A stretch of DNA of 64,000 nt from Phycisphaerales bacterium (GCA_020639075.1 JACKHI010000002.1:124001-188000); one strand, 5' to 3'; counted from the first letter of the stretch, positions 32,846 through 42,579 are shown. Program-made: numbers and translations. The notes: generated by a model from the sequence alone, not told the origin.

Positions 32846-33718
32846 TCAGATGACGATCGCGCGTTCGGCGTTGATCCATCCGTCCGTGCCGTCAGGGAGT
32901 TCGATCCGGAGCCAGCGATCACCGTTGGCCGAGTCGCGGGCTTCGATGATGCTGAATTCGACGCCGTCGGGCAAGGGGTTTTCCAGCTGGGGCTGGTAAC
33001 CTTCGCCGTTGCCCTTGCGCAGCACAGTGTCGTTGCGTACGACGACGCCCTGGGTTCCCTTTCCGTATTCAAATGCATCATAGACGACGGTTGCGCCGAC
33101 TGTGATGGCGACAAGGGCCGCGAAAGCGGTCGTCCAGAAGAGCGGCGCGGAGCGTTTGCCGATGCGCAATCGAATCAGGAGCAGCGTCCAAAAGGCGACG
33201 TAGCCGATGGACATGGCGATCCATCTCGATCGCGTCGACGAGTCGCGATGCCAGAACATCAGGGTATCGAGGACGGCGTTCTTGGGGTTGGACGCTATCT
33301 GAAGGCTGCAAAGCCGGCGCGCGAATGCGAGATTCCTGAGCAGATCGCGATCGCCGGGAATCAGGGCTTCTGCGAGCTTGTAGTGCGCGATTGCTTCACC
33401 GATTCGGCCAAGTCGAAGAGCGGCGTTTCCGGCATTGTATTGCAGATGCCCATTCTCGATGCCGTCGTTAATGACCGAATTGAAGAGATCGAGCGATTCG
33501 GCGTAGAGGCGTTGCGCAGCGGGGGAGTCATGATTGCGGAGGGCGACTGCCTGGTCAAAGCGACTGAGTGCCATTTCGATGCGAGCCCGGGGTGAGTCAC
33601 TTTGGGGAGCGGGTTCATCGGCTTGGCACGGGAGTGCGGTCGCCAGCAGGAGGGCGACAACAGTCGATCGAACGGCGCCGATGCAAACGGACTGCATGAT
33701 GCGTGTGCGCCGACTCAT
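32846..33718 (-). CDS. batE: BatE-like TPR and SH3 protein
   Basis: This 290-residue protein has a signal peptide and TPR-like helices (QYNAGNAALRLGRIGEAIAHYKLAEAL, about 95-121). Two membrane helices lie near residues 168-205, followed by a C-terminal bacterial SH3 domain (GVVVRNDTVLRKG...WLRIELPDGTDGWINAERAIVI). This architecture matches BatE, the last protein of Bat aerotolerance operons. It overlaps batD by 4 bp. Confidence 0.82.
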   Translation of the reverse strand: MSRRTRIMQSVCIGAVRSTVVALLLATALPCQADEPAPQSDSPRARIEMALSRFDQAVALRNHDSPAAQRLYAESLDLFNSVINDGIENGHLQYNAGNAALRLGRIGEAIAHYKLAEALIPGDRDLLRNLAFARRLCSLQIASNPKNAVLDTLMFWHRDSSTRSRWIAMSIGYVAFWTLLLIRLRIGKRSAPLFWTTAFAALVAITVGATVVYDAFEYGKGTQGVVVRNDTVLRKGNGEGYQPQLENPLPDGVEFSIIEARDSANGDRWLRIELPDGTDGWINAERAIVI

Positions 33719-35535
33719 CGCTTCACCTCGCTGTCGATACGGGAAAGCAGTGCGTCGGCTTCGGCATAAGCCTGATTCATGTCAATGCCGGCGGCGCCGG
33801 AATACCGAGCGGCTTCGAGGTTCTGGAGGAGTGCGTCGAGACGTGACGAGGCTTCCAACGATGCGCCCTGACCGACTGTCCATTCAACTGCCTCGCGGCG
33901 CGTCATGCTTCCAGGCGGGGCGTCACATCGATCGGCGACGTATCCCAGCACGGCGGCGAGTATTTCCCCGGGCGATTCGTTGGTCCGATTGTTCAGGCGC
34001 GCTCGGGCTTCGCGCAGGGCCCGGGAGCGGCGACGAGCGCCTGCGTCCGCGCTTAGTCTTTTGTTGCGCCGCGTTGCGATGGCGGCGACGAGGTAGATCG
34101 TCGGCATCGCGCCGAGGAGAACGTAGGTGCCGGCTCCGATGGAGACGGATTGATCCGCGAGCATGGCGTCGATATTCGCGTGATTGGCCTGGAGACCGTC
34201 GGTGGTTTCGACGAGCGGCGCCATGCTGGGCGCATCTGAGTCCTTGTTGTCGTCGGACGCGATGGCGACGCGATCAGCGGGCCGGATCTGAAGCGGGATC
34301 GGATCGCTCCAGGCCGTTTCATACCTGCCGACGGCAGGATCGAAATAGCTGAAGGGAATCGCGGGGACTTCACGGACGTCTTCGCGGAGCGGTCGAATTG
34401 TCTGCGAAAAGATCTTGCTGTTGCCGCGGACTTCGCCAGCGAGCGACTCGTTCGAGACTTCGAAGTTTCGCGTGAGGGCCGGCACCGCATTCAGGCGCGG
34501 CGCGCTGAGGCCTTCCAATGGTGCGTTTCTGCTTTGAAGATTGAGCGTCAGTGTGATCGGGTCGCCGACCGGAACGCTTGCCGGCGTGGCCTGTGTCGTG
34601 AGGGTGAAACGGCCGATGGCGCCGTTGTAATCGTCGGGGCGGCCGGCGAGAGGGACGGGTTTGACGTCGATCGACGGGAGGTCGGGTGTTGCGCGAAGAC
34701 GTCGCGGCGCCTGTGCATCCTCGATGCGAAAGAAGCCCGGACTTCGCAATCGGACGGGGTAGTTACATGCAATAACGATATCGCCGAAATCCAGCTTGCC
34801 GGGTTTGTGCGGGGCCTGGGAGACTTCCCAGATGAAGACGAAGTAGTCTTTTTCGTCGCTGCCCGTGGATCTGCGGGCGCCTTTCTTCGCAGCAGGGACC
34901 ATTTCGGGCGGCAATGTGTCTTCGCGGTATCTCGGTGAAGACTTGGCGGCGTCCGCGAACACGCCGAATGAGGATGCGCCGAAGTCGAGGCGATTGAACA
35001 TGCCAGTGGCGTCGAGTTCGCCGAGGCGCGGCTGGCTGTATTTTTTGACCCAGACTTCGAGCGCAAGCTGGAGGGGCTCGCCGACATAGACGCTGTCGCG
35101 GCGGGTGAGGACTCGGGCGAACAGGAGCTTTTCGCTTGTGTCTGCATCCTTGATGAGGAGATCAAACGGCTGCGACTGAAAGTTCCGGCGATTGTCCTTC
35201 CACGTGAAGGGGCCTACACGAATCCTGCCGGCCTTGAGCGGTGTGAGTTCGAACGTGTACGTGTAACTGACTTCCTGCGACATTCTGCCGTTGAAGTTCG
35301 TGCTGAAGGTCATCTGGGCAGGCGAGCCGCCGGAGTATTGTACGTCGTATGCATCGCTTTGGGGTGGAGTGGGCATGCTCGCCTGCGTCGGGTTCTTCAC
35401 AGTGACTTGGACGAAAATGACTTCGTTCGTATAGCCCGTGTTCGCCGTCGGCGTCGCGTCGATGGATGTTTCGCCCGCGAATGTCGAAACCGCGGCGATC
35501 AGGAAAGCTGCGATGCACAGCGTGAATTGCGCCAT
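33715..35535 (-). CDS. batD: BatD-like exported oxygen-tolerance protein
   Basis: This 606-residue protein has a signal peptide (FTLCIAAFLIAAVSTFAGE), a long periplasmic β-sandwich region (SIDATPTANTGYTNEVIFVQVTV; PVGDPITLTLNLQSRNAPLEGL) and a membrane helix near residue 450 (VLLGAMPTIYLVAAIAT). A helical cytosolic tail ends the protein. The fold and order match BatD. I chose ATG 35535 because it starts the signal peptide. A start at 35601 would add 22 unlikely residues. It overlaps batE by 4 bp. Confidence 0.88.
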   Translation of the reverse strand: MAQFTLCIAAFLIAAVSTFAGETSIDATPTANTGYTNEVIFVQVTVKNPTQASMPTPPQSDAYDVQYSGGSPAQMTFSTNFNGRMSQEVSYTYTFELTPLKAGRIRVGPFTWKDNRRNFQSQPFDLLIKDADTSEKLLFARVLTRRDSVYVGEPLQLALEVWVKKYSQPRLGELDATGMFNRLDFGASSFGVFADAAKSSPRYREDTLPPEMVPAAKKGARRSTGSDEKDYFVFIWEVSQAPHKPGKLDFGDIVIACNYPVRLRSPGFFRIEDAQAPRRLRATPDLPSIDVKPVPLAGRPDDYNGAIGRFTLTTQATPASVPVGDPITLTLNLQSRNAPLEGLSAPRLNAVPALTRNFEVSNESLAGEVRGNSKIFSQTIRPLREDVREVPAIPFSYFDPAVGRYETAWSDPIPLQIRPADRVAIASDDNKDSDAPSMAPLVETTDGLQANHANIDAMLADQSVSIGAGTYVLLGAMPTIYLVAAIATRRNKRLSADAGARRRSRALREARARLNNRTNESPGEILAAVLGYVADRCDAPPGSMTRREAVEWTVGQGASLEASSRLDALLQNLEAARYSGAAGIDMNQAYAEADALLSRIDSEVKR

Positions 35536-35612
35536 GCTTTGCCTTCGTACGCCGGGCGTTGGACGGCGTGTTATTTGATTGTTTGTTGATGCGATGTGCA
35601 TGGTTGCGCTGT

Positions 35613-36851
35613 TTACCAGTCTTTATCGACTCTTGCCCGACCGAGTTGTCGCAATCGCGCTTCGCGCAAGGCTTCGCGGCGCCGGGCTTCGTTGTCGCGG
35701 GCCTGCTGAAGGAGTTCATTGGCCTTCTTGATGGAGATGCGTTTCGCCATTTCGAGAGGCGATTCTTCGGGCATGGACGTTGCCTGTTGGGACGTTGCCT
35801 CCGCCGCCTTGTCTTCCTGCTCTTCTTTTTCTTCCGAACCTTCCTGATCCTTGTTGTCGTCGTTGGCGTTTTCTGAGTCCTGTTTTTTGCTCTGAGCTCT
35901 TGCCTGGGCCTCTTTCAATTGATCTTCGCCGAGCTGATCGTCCGATCGCTGATCCTGTCGGCCCTGGCTATTTTGCTCGTTCTCTTTCTTCTGTTGATTT
36001 GATTCCGGCGATTGATTCGAGTTCTCCTGTTCGCCCTGTTGTTCCTTCGAGTCGGAGTCCTTTTCCGAATTACCCGACTGATCTTCAGACTTGTCCTGCT
36101 TGTCGGATTCGCCTTCGGATTTCTCGCCTTGCTGGTCCTGCTTGTCTTCGCCCTGTTGAGAGTCGGAGGATTGTTGCTGCTGATTCTGTTTGTCGCCGTC
36201 GGACTTCTGTTGTTGATCTTGCTTCTTCTGCTGGTCTTTTTCTTCCCGTTCGTCCTTGTTGGATTCGTCCTTCTTTGACTGATCCTGCGGCTGTTGTTGT
36301 TGCTGCTGCTTTGCGAGTTCGATCAGCTTCTTGAGGAACTTCTGCTGCGTTTCAGCGATTCCGAGGTTCTTTTTCGTGTCCGCATCGTCGGGGCGAAGTT
36401 CCAGGGCATCATTGTAGAAGTCAATGGCGCGCGACGTGTTGTTCAAAGCGGCCTGCATGTCGCCGTTCGTGTTCATGGCGGCCGCCTGTGCGGATCGGCC
36501 GAGGTTGTATTTGATGTCAGGTTCAAGTTCGAGGGCATCGGGGCGAAGTGCGTTCTGGAGCGCGGTCTCGGCCTCCTGGTAGCGCCCCAGTTCATACAGC
36601 GCAATGCCGCGGTTGTAGTTGACTTTGGCGGATTCGGGCAGGGCGATCTGCGCGCGGTCGTAGGCTTCAAGCGCCTTTGCGTATTCTTTTTCCTGCAGGA
36701 GGCGGTTGCCTTCGCGGACCCATTCGGCGCCGGATCGTTTCGAATCATCGCCGCGCGCGATGGTTCCGGCACCGCCGACGATTGCGACGGCGAGCGCGAC
36801 CCGCACGAAGTGCGGCAGCGTACTTGCGATGGCAATTTGCCGGAGATTCAA
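35613..36851 (-). CDS. batC: BatC-like TPR protein with long Gln/Glu/Lys-rich region
   Basis: 412 residues: signal peptide, TPR repeats (residues about 40-150, SAKVNYNRGIALYELGRYQEAETALQNAL), then about 190 residues almost wholly of Gln, Asp, Glu, Lys, Ser and Asn, then a charged helix (RRREALREARLRQLGR). BatC proteins of other bacteria share the TPR plus low-complexity design. The likely start is a TTG at 36851 that overlaps the TGA of batB. No ATG lies near the signal peptide. Confidence 0.82.
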   Translation of the reverse strand: MNLRQIAIASTLPHFVRVALAVAIVGGAGTIARGDDSKRSGAEWVREGNRLLQEKEYAKALEAYDRAQIALPESAKVNYNRGIALYELGRYQEAETALQNALRPDALELEPDIKYNLGRSAQAAAMNTNGDMQAALNNTSRAIDFYNDALELRPDDADTKKNLGIAETQQKFLKKLIELAKQQQQQQPQDQSKKDESNKDEREEKDQQKKQDQQQKSDGDKQNQQQQSSDSQQGEDKQDQQGEKSEGESDKQDKSEDQSGNSEKDSDSKEQQGEQENSNQSPESNQQKKENEQNSQGRQDQRSDDQLGEDQLKEAQARAQSKKQDSENANDDNKDQEGSEEKEEQEDKAAEATSQQATSMPEESPLEMAKRISIKKANELLQQARDNEARRREALREARLRQLGRARVDKDW

Positions 36852-37915
36852 ATTCGTTCCTCCAACAATTGTTCGTTCGTCATGGGCAGCGGGTTCACGT
36901 TGCGCGCTTCGCGAACGAGCGTTTCGAGCATCAGCAGGGCAAGTCCGGCCGCGGCGAACCAGTGGAAGCGGACTTTGCGCGTCTGGGTCCGATCGTCCTC
37001 GCGGCGTTCCATCTTGGGAAGCAGCTTCTTGTCGTAGATCCACTCGAGCGTCCGCAGCCGGTTAGTGACTTGACCACTGATGTGGTATTCGCCGCCGCCG
37101 GCGCGGGCGATGGCGCCGAGCCGCTGTGGATCGAGTTTCGACCAGACTTGCTGGCGATTGTACATGACGAAGTCGTGATCGGCACGATCGCTCGTCGGGA
37201 CGAGACCGCCGCGCTTGTCGTCGCCGATGCCGATGCAATAGACGCTGATATCGTTGTCCCGGGCGAGTTTGCCTTCATCGATCGCCGTGGATCCGTGGTC
37301 TTCACCGTCCGTCATAAGGATGATCGCGCGGGTGCGCGGGAGCGGCGGTCCGAAGGCCTGTCGCGCTGCGAGGATGGCCTTCCCGAGATCGGTGCCGCCG
37401 ACTGGGGCGCTCTGAAGGCCCACTTCATCGAGAATGAGCCGAAAGTACTCAAGATCGTCTGTCAGCGGGCAGGCGAGTTCGGCGGCGCCGGCGAACGTGA
37501 CGAGACCTATGTTGCCGCCGGCGACGTTGTCGAGCAGGCGCTTGATGTCGTCTTTCGCGCGATCGAGCCGCGACATACCGGCGTCGTTGGCGAGCATGCT
37601 GCGAGAGACGTCGAGGCAGACGATGACGTCGAGCTGCCGCTTCTGGACGGGAACGATCTGCAGGCCCCATCTCGGTCCGAGCAACGCGACGGCGACGCAG
37701 GTCAGTCCTGCGAGCAGCAAGACGGCCTTGATGATTCGTCGCCCGGCGCTGGACTGTGGGGCGAGGAATCCGAGCAGCGACACGTTTGCGAATTTCGCCA
37801 AGGCCCGGCGGCGCATGATGATGCCGTAGATAACGAGGGCGCCGGCGAGCGGCAATAGCGTTAGCCACACTGCGTGGTCGATGCGATCGAGATGTTCGCG
37901 GATCAGTGTTTCCAT
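36848..37915 (-). CDS. batB: BatB-like von Willebrand factor A membrane protein
   Basis: This 355-residue protein has two N-terminal membrane helices (residues 15-33 and 61-80) and a VWA domain with complete MIDAS motif DVSRS (102-106), a GTDLG threonine and TDGED. A C-terminal helix lies near residue 325. BatA/BatB are integral membrane metal-binding partners of BatC-E and MoxR. It follows batA by 19 bp and overlaps batC. Confidence 0.9.
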   Translation of the reverse strand: METLIREHLDRIDHAVWLTLLPLAGALVIYGIIMRRRALAKFANVSLLGFLAPQSSAGRRIIKAVLLLAGLTCVAVALLGPRWGLQIVPVQKRQLDVIVCLDVSRSMLANDAGMSRLDRAKDDIKRLLDNVAGGNIGLVTFAGAAELACPLTDDLEYFRLILDEVGLQSAPVGGTDLGKAILAARQAFGPPLPRTRAIILMTDGEDHGSTAIDEGKLARDNDISVYCIGIGDDKRGGLVPTSDRADHDFVMYNRQQVWSKLDPQRLGAIARAGGGEYHISGQVTNRLRTLEWIYDKKLLPKMERREDDRTQTRKVRFHWFAAAGLALLMLETLVREARNVNPLPMTNEQLLEERI

Positions 37916-37934
37916 CGGCGACGTTCGAGCGTGA

Positions 37935-39035
37935 TCATGGGATTCGTCTGAATCGCGTATTGGCCAGCAGAATCTCAGTAGCGAGCAGAATCAGCACAAC
38001 AAGCAGCGGCGGCGGCAATTCGACGGGGCCCAGCGGTATGGCATGATAGGCGAGCTCCTCGTACAGGTAATAACGTTGTTCGTCGATGGCGCTACGCTCC
38101 AGTTTGTCGATTTCGGCGTAGATTTCGGCGAGGGAGTCGGCATCAGTCGCGCGAAAGTAGTGTCCGCCGGTTTCGTCAGCGATCTGCTGCAGGGCGCGTT
38201 CGTCGATCGGTACGCGCTGGCGGATGTTCCCGAGCATGCTTCTGTGCACCTGGAACAACGGAGCGGCGCCGATGGCGTAAATCTTGACGCCGAGGGCCTT
38301 GGCGGCCTCGGCGGCTTCGAGCGGCGTGAATTCGCCGGCGTTCTGCTCGCCGTCGGTCAGCAGAATGATCGCACGGCTCTTGATCGTGAAGTCCTCGTCC
38401 TTCGGCAGGTCACGATGGATGTTTCGAATTCGTTCGAGACCGAGGAGCAGCGCGTCGCCGATGGCGGTGCCGTCTTCCTGTTCGCGGACAGCGGGCGGGG
38501 GCGGCTGCACTTCCTGCAGGGCCGTGACGAGATGCGTATGGTCGCGCGTCAACGGGCAAACGGTATCGGGATACCTGGCGAAGACGGTGAGACCGATGAG
38601 ATCGCCGGCTCGGCCGGGAAGGTCTTCGCCGCTGCCTTCGACGAATTGTTCAACGATCTGCTTGACGGCGTCGAGTCGCGTATAGGTGCGGCCGTTATGG
38701 TCGACGAGATCGCGGCTGTTCATACTGCTGGATCGATCCAGGACGAGTTCGAGCGCAACGCCCTCGGTCGTGATCTTGGTCAATTCGTCGGCGCGCTGCG
38801 GCCGTGCGACGGCGATCACGAGCAGGAGGACGGCGAGCGAGCGAAGGATCGGCAGGATGACGCGGGCGCGGACAGCCCAGGAAGGATGCGCAGCTGCCGC
38901 GAGGAGATCGCTGGTCGAGGAGAATCGCAGCGACGCCCGGCGGGACGCGCGCAACCAGTCGAACCAGACGATCGGGATGAGTACGATCGCCAGCGGCAGC
39001 AGCCAGGGATACGCGAAGGTGTCGAGCCACTTCAT
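37935..39035 (-). CDS. batA: BatA-like von Willebrand factor A membrane protein
   Basis: This 366-residue protein has helices at 10-26 and 60-77, then a VWA domain with MIDAS DRSSS (100-104), DGTAIGDAL and TDGEQ, and a C-terminal helix (PPPLLVVLILLATEILLA). It is a paralogue of batB. The ATG overlaps the upstream stop by 4 bp (ATGA). Confidence 0.9.
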   Translation of the reverse strand: MKWLDTFAYPWLLPLAIVLIPIVWFDWLRASRRASLRFSSTSDLLAAAAHPSWAVRARVILPILRSLAVLLLVIAVARPQRADELTKITTEGVALELVLDRSSSMNSRDLVDHNGRTYTRLDAVKQIVEQFVEGSGEDLPGRAGDLIGLTVFARYPDTVCPLTRDHTHLVTALQEVQPPPPAVREQEDGTAIGDALLLGLERIRNIHRDLPKDEDFTIKSRAIILLTDGEQNAGEFTPLEAAEAAKALGVKIYAIGAAPLFQVHRSMLGNIRQRVPIDERALQQIADETGGHYFRATDADSLAEIYAEIDKLERSAIDEQRYYLYEELAYHAIPLGPVELPPPLLVVLILLATEILLANTRFRRIP

Positions 39036-40099
39036 GCCGGCACCTCCTCGCGGTTCGAAGTCGGTTGGTCGACGAATGCGACTTGTCTTGTTGCGTCGAT
39101 GAAGTCGCGAGCGGCATTGAGGACCCAGTCGGTGTCTTCGGCACTCGGAACCTGTTTCGCATATTTGACCGGATCGCAGGCGGCGACGAATGCGCGAAGC
39201 GTTTCTCGCTGCTCGAACGACAGCGCGCCCATGGATTGTACGCCGCTGATGAATTCCTCGCTCGTCTGTTCGCCTGCCATGACGTTGAAGCGCCGCTCGA
39301 TGTACTGGCGAAGCAGCAGGTTGATCCGGTAGTAGAATTCCTGTGTCTGCCCCTTGGCGATCAGGTCCTCGGCGATGAGCCGGTCCAATTCGCGCATGGC
39401 CCATTCGTAAGGCGGCAGCTGCGGGACGACTTGCGCGATGGGGATCCGTCTGGGGCGGCGCATCAGCCAGCGAGCGATCAGGGCTGCGACGGCGATGGCG
39501 GCGATCGCGGCGAGCGCCCAGAGGATGAGCCTCATGCTGAACGGCATGGGAATGCTCGCGGGGCCCTTGATGCCGGCAAGGGTGTTCTCGACGACGATCG
39601 GGATCGGCTCGAGTTCGATCTGGTCCTGAACGACGCGGTTGGAGCCGTCCATCTTCGGGCGAGAATCCACGTAGGCGAATAAGAGACCGGGGATCGTTGT
39701 TTCACCCGGGATGACGGCGCGAAGCGTCATCGTGATTTCGCGACAGTCATGGAGATCGTCGCAGTCGATTTTCTCTTCTTTCGTGTCGACGATTTCGAAA
39801 CTGCCGAGTATGCCTTTGTAGTCGGGCATGGCCGTCGCGACATCGCGCTCGGCATCGATGCGGATGTGCAATTCGAATGGCGAGGCCATACCGACATGAT
39901 CGCTTGCGAGCGTAGCGACGATATGGACAGGGCCTTGGTTGGCTTCACGGCGAACAGAGTGCGGCGCGGACGGCGCTGCGTTTTCGGGCGAAGGCTGTGC
40001 GATCGCTTGTGAGGCGAGGATTGCCATCGCCGACGTGAAGACCGCGATGTTGAGTCGCATCGGCGGGAGGCGTCGAGAGTTGGTCGGGCTGCCAGTCAT
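39032..40099 (-). CDS. DUF4381-like membrane protein of the bat operon
   Basis: This 355-residue protein has a signal peptide (NIAVFTSAMAILASQAIAQ), a periplasmic β-rich part (VHIVATLASDHVGMASPFELHI...), a membrane helix (LILWALAAIAAIAVAALIARW, about 197-217) and a cytosolic helical domain (PYEWAMRELDRLIAEDL...FYYRINLLLRQYIERRF). The cytosolic part resembles DUF4381 proteins, which sit between DUF58 and BatA genes, as here. It overlaps both neighbours by 4 bp. Confidence 0.75.
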   Translation of the reverse strand: MTGSPTNSRRLPPMRLNIAVFTSAMAILASQAIAQPSPENAAPSAPHSVRREANQGPVHIVATLASDHVGMASPFELHIRIDAERDVATAMPDYKGILGSFEIVDTKEEKIDCDDLHDCREITMTLRAVIPGETTIPGLLFAYVDSRPKMDGSNRVVQDQIELEPIPIVVENTLAGIKGPASIPMPFSMRLILWALAAIAAIAVAALIARWLMRRPRRIPIAQVVPQLPPYEWAMRELDRLIAEDLIAKGQTQEFYYRINLLLRQYIERRFNVMAGEQTSEEFISGVQSMGALSFEQRETLRAFVAACDPVKYAKQVPSAEDTDWVLNAARDFIDATRQVAFVDQPTSNREEVPA

Positions 40100-40983
40100 C
40101 GTCCGGATCGGATCCTCGCTTCGCGTCGGCGGAAGTATCTCGTGAGCGGTTCGACGATCGACTCGCTCGTTGTCAGTTCGATTCCGTCGGCCTTGAGGCG
40201 TTTGAAGACGCCTTCCACGCGCAGTCGTTCGGCCGCCACGTGCTTTGCGTAGGTGTCGCGAAATCGGCGACTGCTGGTGTCGATGGTTTGCCGGATGCCG
40301 GTCTCGTTATCGATCCAATCTACGATGCCCATCGGCGGAAGCGACTGTTCGCCGGGGTCGGAGACGACAATTGGAATGATGTCGTGCCGGCGGCGTGCAA
40401 TCCGCAGCTGGGGTTCGTAGTCGGGCGATTTGAAGTCACTGACGATGAAGACGACGGCGCGGCGGCGCAGCACGTGATTCAGGTGTTCGAGGGCGCCGGC
40501 GATGTCGGTGCCGTGACCGGCGGGCTTGCTGGTGAGCAGTTCGCGAATGACGCGAAGGACGTGTCGCGTCCCTTTGGCGGGCTGCACGTGTTTCTCGATG
40601 CGATCGCTGAAGATGACGAGACCGACTTTGTCGTTGTTGGTAATGGCGCTGAACGCAAGCGTAGCGCCGATCTCGGTCACGATATCGCGCTTGAGCGGGC
40701 CCTGCGTGCCGAAGGCCTGCGAGGCGCTGGCGTCCACAAGCAGCATGACGGTTTGCTCGCGTTCCTCGCGGAATCGCTTGATGAAGGGGCGGCTGTGGCG
40801 TGCTGTGACGTTCCAGTCGATGTTTCGGATATCGTCGCCCGGCTGGTATTCGCGCACTTCCTCAAATTCCATTCCCTGACCCTTGAAGGCGGAATGGTAA
40901 TGCCCCGCGAACACGTCGCTCGCCATGTGCGACGTGCGGATCTGTATCCGGCGAATTTTTCTGAGCAGTTCCTGCGGCGTCAT
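40096..40983 (-). CDS. DUF58 domain protein of the MoxR/Bat system
   Basis: This 295-residue soluble protein carries the DUF58 signature region G-M-E-F-E-E-V-R-E-Y-Q-P-G-D-D-I-R-N-I-D-W (residues about 31-55). A VWA-like core follows with LLVDASASQ at the MIDAS position and VVFIVSDF. Such proteins are encoded next to MoxR ATPases and are thought to be client or adaptor proteins. The ATG at 40983 (MTPQELLRKI) is the usual start. Confidence 0.9.
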   Translation of the reverse strand: MTPQELLRKIRRIQIRTSHMASDVFAGHYHSAFKGQGMEFEEVREYQPGDDIRNIDWNVTARHSRPFIKRFREEREQTVMLLVDASASQAFGTQGPLKRDIVTEIGATLAFSAITNNDKVGLVIFSDRIEKHVQPAKGTRHVLRVIRELLTSKPAGHGTDIAGALEHLNHVLRRRAVVFIVSDFKSPDYEPQLRIARRRHDIIPIVVSDPGEQSLPPMGIVDWIDNETGIRQTIDTSSRRFRDTYAKHVAAERLRVEGVFKRLKADGIELTTSESIVEPLTRYFRRREARIRSGR

Positions 40984-41080
40984 GGCTTTGCAAAAAGTCA
41001 AAATGCGAAAAGGTCAAAAGGTCAAAATCAGCGGAGTGGCTTTCGCTATGGGGCAGATCTCGATTGCCTCTCTGTGGTGC
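40984..41080. other. A-rich repeat flank of the four-helix-bundle cassette
   Basis: This 97-bp segment contains reiterated AAAAGGTCAAAAGGTCAAAA (about 41008-41027) and a related AAAAAGTCAAAAT block just before it. Its composition is unlike the rest of the operon. With 41540-41586 (CAAGAAATCAAAA and CTGAAATCTGAAAA on the minus strand) it brackets the inserted gene at 41081-41464. Confidence 0.5.
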
Positions 41081-41464
41081 TTACCGATTCACGTCATGTT
41101 TCTTCCCTACGTTCGCTTGCGTCCTCTGGACGATGGTGGCCAGCACTCGTGCTAATTCGTCTGACTCGTCGACCAGCGGCATTGTCGACTCTTCGGGGAG
41201 CAACCTGGCCGCTACGGCTAGCTTCAACCAGTAGTTGGTTTCGGCTGCTTCCTTTCTTGCGAGACTGCATTTGTGCGCGAAGTCCTGGTCGGTGAAGGCA
41301 TTGTCCGCTTCCCTGACATTGGCGCCGATGCTGGTTCCCGATCGGATCGTCTGTTTTGCGAGCACCCAGCCGCGGGGGTCATTGGGAAATCCGGTAGATA
41401 TATCGAGTATGCTACGTGCGAAGTCGAACGTCCGTTTTGTCAAGTCGCCTCGTATTCGAGTCAT
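41081..41464 (-). CDS. Four-helix-bundle (S23-like) protein
   Basis: This 127-residue protein matches the 'four helix bundle' family, first seen in 23S rRNA intervening sequences: KRTFDFARSILDI, AKQTIRSGTSIGANVREAD, F-x-H-K-C-S-L-A-R-K-E-A-A-E-T-N-Y-W-L. Function is unknown. Such genes are found scattered in genomes, often as isolated cassettes. GAGGGA lies 6 nt before ATG 41464. It lies between moxR and DUF58, two genes normally adjacent, and is flanked by A-rich repeats, so it is probably an insertion. Confidence 0.85.
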   Translation of the reverse strand: MTRIRGDLTKRTFDFARSILDISTGFPNDPRGWVLAKQTIRSGTSIGANVREADNAFTDQDFAHKCSLARKEAAETNYWLKLAVAARLLPEESTMPLVDESDELARVLATIVQRTQANVGKKHDVNR

Positions 41465-41586
41465 TTCGATTCCCTCGCATGCAGTCTCTACTCGAAGATC
41501 CTTCTTAAGCAGGGTGATTGAGGTCTCCACTGTTGCCATGTATGGCAGTATTTTGATTTCTTGGCGTTTTCAGATTTCAGCTTTTC

Positions 41587-42579
41587 CTATGGCACCGGAA
41601 CATGGTCGAGGATTTGTTTGACGATCTGGTCGCTGGTTTTGTCTTCCGCTTCGGCTTCGTAGGTGACGATGACTCGATGGCGCAGGACTTCCATGGCGAT
41701 GTCCTTGACGTCCTGGGGCGTGACGAAGCCGCGGCCGGCGAGGAAGGCGTTGGCCTTTGCGCCGAGGGTGAGCATGATCGTCGCGCGGGGGGATGCGCCG
41801 TATTGAATCAGATGGCCGATGTTGAGGTTGACAGTACGCGGATCGCGCGTCGCGACGACGAGGCTTACGATGTAGTCCTTGATCTTGTCGTCGATGTAGA
41901 CTTCGTCCACGACTTGCCGCGCCTTGAGGATGTCGCCCGGCGCCATGACGGCCGTCACATTCAGCTTGTCGGAGGTCGTCGCCATGCGATCGAGGATGAG
42001 CCGCTCTTCGTGCGGCGCCGGGTAGTTGACTGTCACTTTCAGCATGAAGCGGTCTACTTGCGCTTCGGGAAGCGGGTAAGTGCCTTCCTGCTCGATCGGA
42101 TTCTGCGTCGCCAACACGAGGAACGGTTCGGGCAGGAGGAACGTCTCGTCACCGATCGTGACCTGGTGTTCCTGCATGGCCTCGAGTAGTGCGCTTTGGA
42201 CCTTCGCGGGGGCGCGATTGATTTCGTCGGCGAGAATAAGGTTGGCGAAGATCGGACCTTTCTTCACAGTGAAGCTGCCTTTTTGCGGTTCGTAGATCAG
42301 CGTGCCGACCAGGTCGGCGGGCAGCAGGTCAGGCGTGAACTGCAGGCGCTGGAACTGGACCTGGAGGGCGCGAGCAAGGATCGAGACGGTACGAGTCTTC
42401 GCAAGGCCGGGCACGCCTTCGAGGAGGATGTGACCGTTGGAGAGCATGCCGATCATCAGGCTCTTGATCATGCCTGCCTGGCCGACGATGACTTTGCCGA
42501 TTTCTTCGCGCAGGCGTTCGAATGGTTGGCTTGCCGCCTTAACGTGGTCGCTGATGTTCTTTACGTCGAGTTGCGTCAC
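41587..42579 (-). CDS. MoxR family AAA+ ATPase
   Basis: This 330-residue chaperone-like ATPase has Walker A GVPGLAKT (residues 55-62), Walker B LADEINRAP, a sensor ATQNPIEQEGTYPLPEAQ-x-DRF block and a C-terminal lid domain. MoxR proteins act with DUF58 and VWA partners in protein-complex maturation and stress tolerance. It is the first gene of the bat-type operon. The start ATG is preceded by GAGGGAC-type sequence. Confidence 0.96.
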   Translation of the reverse strand: MTQLDVKNISDHVKAASQPFERLREEIGKVIVGQAGMIKSLMIGMLSNGHILLEGVPGLAKTRTVSILARALQVQFQRLQFTPDLLPADLVGTLIYEPQKGSFTVKKGPIFANLILADEINRAPAKVQSALLEAMQEHQVTIGDETFLLPEPFLVLATQNPIEQEGTYPLPEAQVDRFMLKVTVNYPAPHEERLILDRMATTSDKLNVTAVMAPGDILKARQVVDEVYIDDKIKDYIVSLVVATRDPRTVNLNIGHLIQYGASPRATIMLTLGAKANAFLAGRGFVTPQDVKDIAMEVLRHRVIVTYEAEAEDKTSDQIVKQILDHVPVP

